64,000 bases of DNA from Orobanche coerulescens (taxonomy: Eukaryota > Streptophyta > Magnoliopsida > Lamiales > Orobanchaceae): NCBI GenBank assembly GCA_033398695.1, contig CM065815.1:7248501-7312500 (forward strand), read 5' to 3'. Below, in pieces: positions 58,328 to 64,000 of this stretch (position 1 is the stretch's first letter; every line of letters begins with the position of its first letter). The position numbers and the translations under genes were made by a program. The notes beneath the pieces are model-generated. The model did not search any database and had not been told where the DNA came from. It saw only the letters and a program-made list of their open reading frames with translations.

Positions 58328-58755
58328 ATGAAAAAATCTTCCAGCTATTCTAATGTAGGTATTCTTCTATATAGCTTCAAATGAAATTAGCTCTCTTATA
58401 TATTTTACTTGATTTTTTTTTTTTTTTTGTAAAAAGATATACTGACATGTTCGTGTTTTTATTACGACCGGAATTTACGTACTCTTGATTTTGAGCATTA
58501 GACAGGTTTTGATGTATTTTGATCAAGTCTATTTTTATAACTACCACTCCAAGTTTTGAACTCCTTTCCATAAGATGGATGGTACATACCGGTTTTACAA
58601 TCTGACTGTACTATTTTGGTAAATCTAACCATGAGACGAGTGCAAATCCAACCGTAAAATGTGGGGTCTCGTTAATGACAGTAATTGCTTAACTAGAAAA
58701 CGATTATATATCCAAAGCCTTCACTGATCTTCATTAGTACCTTCCGTGTTCAGCT
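58328..58755. other. 3' flank of the QUA3-like gene
   Basis: Contains the presumed 3' UTR. No exact AATAAA signal close to the stop is evident. T-rich at 58410-58428. No other gene is seen. Confidence 0.5.
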
Positions 58756-59216
58756 TAGCCCGTGGTGCGGCCTGGAAGTTATGGTTGTGTGGGCCGGTCT
58801 GGTTTGACCCGGTCCAACACCGCCCCAGCCCACTATTAGGGTGAGCCAGTTCTAGTTTGAAATTCTCCAAACTGAGCCCAGCCTACCCCACTAATAAGCC
58901 CACTCCAGACTCAGACCGGCCCAGAATCGGTCCAGTCCGGTCTTATTTATTATTTTATATAAAAACAATATTTTTATATTATTTCTATAAAAAAAATAAT
59001 TTCAATGTTATTTCGAAAATATTAAACAAAATATTTTGTTTTTCTTTTTTCTTTTTAAAAATATAATGAACCGGGCAAAAGTGGAATAGCTCGGCCAGGA
59101 ACCGGCACAGGCACGACCCCACCCAGTATACTACTGAGCGGGTCCTGGTTCAACCTACTCGAATTCAGCCTGGGTTCAGACCGGTGCTGCCTGGGACACT
59201 CCACTTGCCATCTCTA
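58756..59216. mobile_element. hAT-like element (tentative)
   Basis: GC-rich ends with CCGGTC/GACCGG words around an AT-rich centre. The right end CCACTTGCCATCTCTA is the common plant hAT terminus; the left TAGCCCGTGGTGCGG is a poor match. Flanks gttcagct (58748-58755) and gtccagtt (59217-59224) agree at six of eight bases. Confidence 0.5.
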
Positions 59217-59660
59217 GTCCAGTTCAATTGTAGCCGATGTCTCTTATACACGAGACAACCACATTGTCCGTACGTTTGTTTCTCACTGCTCAGAGCCTAT
59301 ATAAACACGCCAAAGTGACTGCACTGATATTCAGAACTCCGTCGAGATGGCATATGGGGGCGTTCGGTGTGCAGGAAGACGCACGCGGTTCACAACCACA
59401 TGATTGGGAAGTAGGGGCCGATGGGCCTCCCACAAAGTTAATTTCTTTTTTATTGAAATGAATGATAGGGATGATGAGGCTGTGGGAGATCCGACGGTCC
59501 GCTCGGTCCCAGACTTTTTTAACCATTAACTAAAAAAGTCATTTTGGAGGTCGGGTTATTTCCACTTTGAGATCTATGGATTTCTTTTTGGTACTTCAGT
59601 AGTTAGTTAACAATTGATTAAAATTCAAAAAAAAAAAAAAATGATGCTACTGTCAGATTC
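59217..59660. other. Intergenic, nothing recognised
   Basis: Short ORFs only, none with a known motif. A-tract at 59629-59640. Confidence 0.5.
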
Positions 59661-59679
59661 CTCCTGAATTTTATGAACT

Positions 59680-60885
59680 TGTAGCAAAAGGCGAAATCCC
59701 TCGCCTCCAGGGCCCTCACCCCCGGCCCGATAGGGATTGGTGGAGGAATTAAATCATGGTGACTCAACGGTCCACTTAGGGGTGTTACCGGTCCGGTTCG
59801 GTCCGGGTATTGGCTTAGCGGGCCAGACCCGGTAAGGTTACCGGGTATACCCGGAATCGGACCGGTAAGCAATCGGTTCTAATGTCAGAACCGAAACCGG
59901 TCCGGTAAGCCTAACGGTACTTTAGACCCGAGACCGGTAAGACCCGAACCGGTTAAGAACCGACAAGACCCGGTTCGTGTACTCATTAATTACCCGAAAC
60001 AGAACCGAAAAATTACTCGTGAAGGGTTCAAAAATCTGCATAACTTAAGTTTCAAAATACATAGAGAAATTAAGTACATCTAAATTAGAGCTTCACAACA
60101 TATTCATCATAGACGCGGAATAGATAGACAAATTTTAAATAATTTCAATAGCTACTTTGCAGTTACATTCAAAATACCAGCCTCCGAACAGGTTCATCAT
60201 AGGCTCAAAAAGATCATAAGCAGGTTCACCAATCATCATAGGCTCTCAAACGATCGATGAAGCGTTGTCTCTAATATCCAACTACATTAAAAATAATATC
60301 TAAAAGTTCAGATATCACAAACAAATAAACAACAAAGTCGTTCAAAGGTACAATAAATCAGAATAATGAGACTTAATAAATTACTTGTCCAAAATCGTAG
60401 TTCAAACGCTCTTCATCTGTTTCAAGCTAAATAAATGAATACAATTGCCAGTACTCAATAGTAAGAACAGAACATATACATAAATCGTTTAGTTCTTATA
60501 CCTGGACCTTAAGGATATATTTGGTATGACTTACGAGTAAGGATATATTTGGTATACATAAAATAATTGAAAAATTACCGGGTTTTTCTGGGTTTCTGCT
60601 TCGGTCCTTATCGGTTTCGGTTCTTATTACAATACTAGTATCCGGACCGCTAACGTTTCGGGTGAGTATCGGTCCCGGGTATTATCGGGCGGTTCTCGGG
60701 CGGTTCTCGGGTATACTTGGACCGCTAACAGCCCTAGGTCCACTAGGTGGGAGGAACAGTGTCTGATGCCCACAAGGAGCTATCCCCCACATTGGATGGA
60801 TAAAACTCCCACATCATGCCGGTGACTCGAACATAACGTCGCAGAAGCAATCTGCCACTCGAGGCAGGTTGAAATTGCCACGCGA
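59680..60885 (-). mobile_element. tRNA-derived SINE, split by an hAT element
   Basis: Flanked by an exact 19-bp direct repeat ctcctgaattttatgaact at 59661-59679 and 60886-60904. On the minus strand it starts near 60885 with TGGCAATTTCAACC and CGAGTGGCAGATTGC, has a B-box-like ATGTTCGAGTCACC near 60830, and ends GGCGAGGGATTTCGCC then TTTTGCTAC. Without the nested hAT it is about 240 bp, the usual SINE size. The box assignment is by eye. Confidence 0.75.
59777..60736. mobile_element. Non-autonomous hAT element inside the SINE
   Basis: 960 bp, ends TAGGGGTGTTACCGGTCC and GGACCGCTAACAGCCCTA, with an exact 8-bp duplication ggtccact at 59769-59776 and 60737-60744. CCGGTCCGG and GGTTCTCGGG words at the ends. 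The centre has no transposase. Confidence 0.88.
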
Positions 60886-60904
60886 CTCCTGAATTTTATG
60901 AACT

Positions 60905-61063
60905 AACACCATTGATGGTTAATTTCAAGCACAAGCTGCATATTGCATTGATAAAAATATAAAATAAAAACAGTATATTCGTATAAAAACATATTTATAA
61001 TGTCTATAGGAGCAGTATACTTAATAAATAAATAAATAAATAAATTAATATATATATATATAT
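60905..61063. repeat. AT-rich spacer with AAAT and TA microsatellites
   Basis: (AAAT)n at about 61024-61046 and (TA)n at 61048-61062. No gene. Confidence 0.6.
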
Positions 61064-61330
61064 GAGCTTTATTTTCAGAACTCTCTTAAGTGCGATAACT
61101 CCTCTAAACCAATGAGATTTTTTTAAATATTAAAAAATATTATTAATTCAAAATGGTATTATAGTAAAATACAATTTTTATTACGGGAGATAACCCCTAC
61201 TGATGATAACCCCTACTATATAGTAGGGGTTATGATCAGTAGAGGTTGTATCGTGAATGACGTACATTATGTATTCTTAGCGATAAAAGGTGGTTACCGC
61301 ACTTAATGCGTTACGAAAATAAAGTTACAC
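61064..61330. mobile_element. Foldback MITE with a perfect 28-bp central palindrome
   Basis: The ends GAGCTTTATTTTC and GAAAATAAAGTTAC are inverted, as are AAGTGCGATAACTCC and GGTTACCGCACTT further in. The centre (61206-61233) is an exact 28-bp palindrome built on CCCCTACTAT. TA repeats flank both sides. About 267 bp, no coding. Confidence 0.65.
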
Positions 61331-61760
61331 TATATATATAAAAGCACTAAAAAATTTGTTCATTTTGTTAGAACAATTAAATACTTGGTTGTCAAACCAA
61401 CTTAAAGCGATGTAAAAATACAAATAGTAATAGACACGATGTATATTAGAATGATACTCGAGTCTAGTGGCCAAGAAAAATGTTTAAAAAAACATTCTTT
61501 TTTAAGGAGAAAATACGTCTGAACGAAAAGGAAGTGTATTTGTGCATATATATAAGCAGTATACATAACATATAAAAATACTGTTTTGATTCAATGATTT
61601 TGTTAATTTGAGGAAGGATATATTTCATAATACTTTCTATACGTTTAATATATGGCTTATATATATGTTCCCAACAAATTTAATTTGTCAACGGCGCCTA
61701 ACATAGCGTGCATACTGGAGCCATATGTACAAATATCGACCAATACTTGGTTCGAGAAAT
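61331..61760. other. Intergenic, nothing recognised
   Basis: AT-rich sequence without a credible ORF or RNA. Confidence 0.5.
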
Positions 61761-61998
61761 AACCGGGCATAGCCGAGTGGTAAAAGGAGGGGGACATCAG
61801 ATTTTGGAGACACCCAACATGGGTTCGATTCTTGATGGAAGCAATTTGCTTTTTTCTGGGGTTGGATCTTGTATGGGATATTAGTTGACATGTTCTCAAA
61901 TCTTGTCTCATTCGGGCACTTCCCGCGATTTAATTGGTAGTAACAATGAGGTACCAGAACTACTACCCCGGGAATAAACCTTGACATCCAAAAAAAAA
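61761..61998 (+). mobile_element. tRNA-derived SINE
   Basis: A-box-like TAGCCGAGTGG at 61770-61780 and B-box-like GGGTTCGATTC near 61820 are about 50 bp apart, as in RNA polymerase III promoters of tRNA origin. The unit ends in an A tract (61990-61998). No cloverleaf with a paired acceptor stem can be drawn, so it is not a tRNA gene. A target duplication was not found. Confidence 0.6.
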
Positions 61999-62084
61999 TT
62001 AGTAAAATGTAATTGTTTGATATAAGAACACTTTTTTGGACCAAATATCGCACTTCGGGCAGGACAGACGCACTATTTATTATA

Positions 62085-62240
62085 TTACATCCGTCCAAAC
62101 TGAAGTGCAACATTTTGAGTAAAATTAGTAAATTTTAAGAGAATGATTGTGTGTGGTAGATGCGTAAGTTTTATAAGTATTTATGGTCGATATGTGGGGT
62201 AGTTTAAAAGGTTAATATATTGATGGTGAGTGTGATGAAG
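62085..62240. repeat. Stowaway-like fragment (one end)
   Basis: ACATCCGTCCAAACTGAAGTG resembles one end of the Stowaway class seen at 50597 (split here as ACATCCGTCC and AAACTGAAGTG). The other end is not found. Confidence 0.4.
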
Positions 62241-62243
62241 ATT

Positions 62244-62440
62244 AAAGGGGGTGTATTGAATTAAGATTCTATTGAAATTTTTTCTCGAGATATTCAATCC
62301 GGATTTTGAAAAGTCCTTAAAAATCTTGAGGTATTCAATCCAAATTTTGAAAACTCCTTAAAAATCCTGAGGTATTCAAAACTTCATAGACTTTTAAAGA
62401 TTTTAAAATCTTAAGGATTTTGTAGGATTTTCATTCAAAA
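62244..62440. repeat. MITE-like repeat with ~41-bp tandem units
   Basis: Two units starting G(A/T)TATTCAATCC and holding TTTTGAAAA and CCTTAAAAATC lie at 62290-62330 and 62331-62371, and a third partial one starts at 62372. It begins GGGGGTGTATTGAATTAAG, an end style seen in plant MITEs. Confidence 0.5.
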
Positions 62441-62572
62441 ATACAAAGAGAAAAATCCTCCAGAAATCTTACCTCATCACACGAGATTTTGATGAACTTT
62501 TTCACCTTTCTTCTCTCTGTGCGCGACCATCCCTCTCCGACAGCCACACTTGAAGCCTCTGATCCCCTATCA

Positions 62573-62740
62573 GTTATTATTATTGTTATTAGTATTATTA
62601 TTATTATTATTATTAATACTATTACTATTATTATTAATTATTATTATTATTACTATTATTACTATTCGTATTATTATTATTATTTATTATTATTATTATT
62701 ACTATTATTTACTATTATTACTATTAGTATTATTATTACG

Positions 62741-62778
<38 letters not shown>
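62573..62778. repeat. (ATT)n / (TAA)n microsatellite
   Basis: About 205 bp of ATT repeats with scattered single-base changes. On the minus strand it is (TAA)n that starts ten bases after the stop of the reverse-transcriptase ORF. Translated Leu/Ile/Tyr-rich ORFs over it are artefacts. Confidence 0.9.
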
Positions 62779-62779
<1 letters not shown>

Positions 62780-62787
62780 AAAAAAGT

Positions 62788-63999
62788 TTACAAGAAACTA
62801 GTGGGCAACCGAGATACTATTTGGGTCCCCACTTCTTTTGCAATAACAAAACCAACCCGAGTAAAGATATGAGCAGCAGCGCGTGTCCCAGCACCATGCG
62901 ATACCGAAACCTTCTGAATCCGTTTGAGTAAGGCAACCGCCCCCGCCCCCAACTCCCCCAGCGAAGAGAAAGAGAAGGGTAAGAAACCATATCCCCGCGC
63001 CTCACACAAGTCCCGGTATTTGGCGCATTTGCGCCGAGCAGCATCAACCACAGCTCGTCCACGTGTGAAGTCAGCCATAGCAGACTGGGTTAAGGGGGAT
63101 GAACCAGTCAAATCTACACACACATCCAGTCCCTTCTCCCAAGAGTATAACAACAAATCCGCAGGACGAAGAGGCTTGTCCTGCCCGTCAACCAAACCAA
63201 CATCCACTTCCTTAGCCGCTGAAATCCCAGACCGAAAGGAGACATCCAAGAGGGTGTCATGAACCAGGTTGTGGCGATGCTTAACTTCAACAGTACCAGA
63301 GCAGGACACGGCATGATCGCCAAAGATGTCGCCATGAAAGACCCGAGAACAGGCAGAGCACAGTCGAGATACCGAAAACATGGGAATACCTAGCCGATAG
63401 CTCAGGACACTGCGATAAGTCCGCCCATTCATGGTCTGCCCTAATCCATAGATAGGAACCGTACGAAGCCAATCAGAAGTATGCACACCCTGCTGGGACT
63501 TTCATAATGCAACTTGTCGAGTGGTTAAAGAGTAGTCAGATTCAGCAGTAGCGACCACCTTCACGAAATATATATCTGCCAATTTCTTCATAAGATTGGG
63601 GGCAGCGATCTCACTCGAATGGCGCAGGATATCCGAACCCGTAGTCTCAGTGAACACACTCACGGCAGCATCAAAAGAAGCTCCTGGGCCAACAATCCCG
63701 AAAGGATGAAAGAGCTTAGCCTGCAACGCAGCAGACTGTAGGCGAGACGCAAGAAAGGCATAATGAAGAACATCAGCAGCAGCATAAACACCAAGTCCCA
63801 CCCCCCCCCCCCGTGAAGGGGAGAGTAGCGAGCCGCCACTGCCAATCGCCAAATCCTGGACCGGTCGCGGTAACAATACGTTCCAAGTTAGAACAAAGCG
63901 CCGCATCAAAAGACAACTAAGCTGTCCCAAAAGAGGGCGGCAAATACGCAGGGTAAAGTAGAGCTTAGAAATACTAGTACAAGCACGGAGAAGTAGCAA
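62788..63999 (-). pseudogene. C-terminal part of a non-LTR-type reverse transcriptase ORF, with in-frame stop
   Basis: The ORF enters from beyond the right edge. It has the RT-distal block CTSISKLYFTLRICRP, GVYAAADVLHYAFLASRLQS and LMKKLADIYFVKV, then a TGA at 63502-63504 where relatives have TGG. In the same frame it continues with HTSDWLRTVPIYGLGQTMNG, a Cys/His cluster CSACSRVFHGDIFGDHAVSC and then RPADLLLYSW and DVCVDLTGSSPL, a pattern like the restriction-type endonuclease of some non-LTR elements. It ends LPTSFL at 62788. I recognise the family from many plant annotations as putative reverse transcriptase; the endonuclease reading is my inference. A long C tract at about 63800-63812 may hide an indel. 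Confidence 0.8.
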
Positions 64000-64000
64000 C

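Noticed and set aside
61761..61840. tRNA gene
   Set aside because: A and B boxes are present but no acceptor stem or anticodon arm can be paired; a SINE head is the better reading.
62489..62872. Plus-strand ORFs of Ile, Leu and Tyr runs
   Set aside because: Translations of the ATT microsatellite in different frames.

Overview
The window is nuclear DNA of a flowering plant, very probably a eudicot and possibly an asterid. The reasons are one intact plant gene with GT-AG introns (a QUASIMODO3-type Golgi methyltransferase), surrounded by plant-type LTR retrotransposons (Athila, Tekay/Del-like chromovirus, SIRE-like copia), hAT, Stowaway and other MITE-like repeats, and tRNA-derived SINEs. Apart from that gene, every coding stretch seen belongs to a transposable element, and all of those are broken.

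Bases 1-50513 are one nest of retrotransposons. (a) An Athila-type Ty3/gypsy element lies on the minus strand: its 5' LTR is at 29416-31014, gag at 28126-29314 and 6337-6847, pol at 2655-6336 and a third (env-like) ORF at 634-1702; its 3' LTR is not visible and is probably left of the window. (b) A Tekay/Del-like chromovirus (Tekay-1, 6848-28120, plus strand) sits inside the Athila gag with a 5-bp target duplication ttttg. (c) A SIRE-like copia element (13671-25598, plus strand) sits inside the Tekay-1 integrase with target duplication ctgag, and carries an extra 3-kb env-like/acidic ORF. (d) Next to Athila, a non-coding large retrotransposon derivative (LARD, LTRs 31058-34300 and 45887-49087, duplication gattc) carries a second Tekay-like element (Tekay-2, 36509-45705, duplication gtgtt). 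(e) The LARD itself split an older related LTR, whose pieces are 31015-31057 and 49088-50513.

Bases 50514-52274 hold a Stowaway-type MITE split at its end by an hAT-type element, which ends 260 bp before the start codon of the gene. Bases 52275-58327 are the seven-exon gene (597 codons, all splice sites canonical, no disruption). Its introns are loaded with foldback and MITE-like repeats. Bases 58328-64000 are a repeat graveyard: hAT-like elements, a minus-strand SINE with a 19-bp target duplication that was later split by an hAT element, a foldback MITE, another SINE, and at the right edge the 3' end of a non-LTR-type reverse transcriptase ORF that runs straight into a (TAA)n tail.

The most unusual signal is regulatory. 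Every Ty3/gypsy LTR promoter here has a cluster of 12-bp CpG palindromes just upstream of its TATA box: TAGCGCRCGCTA in Tekay-1, Tekay-2 and the LARD, TTACGGCCGTAA in Athila. In Athila the same palindrome cluster also precedes a second, internal TATA box that would drive the env-like ORF through a leader intron. The Tekay-type LTRs also share donor and acceptor-like splice signals, with tandem repeats around a TCCGACGGG core between them. All these regulatory readings are inferences from sequence.
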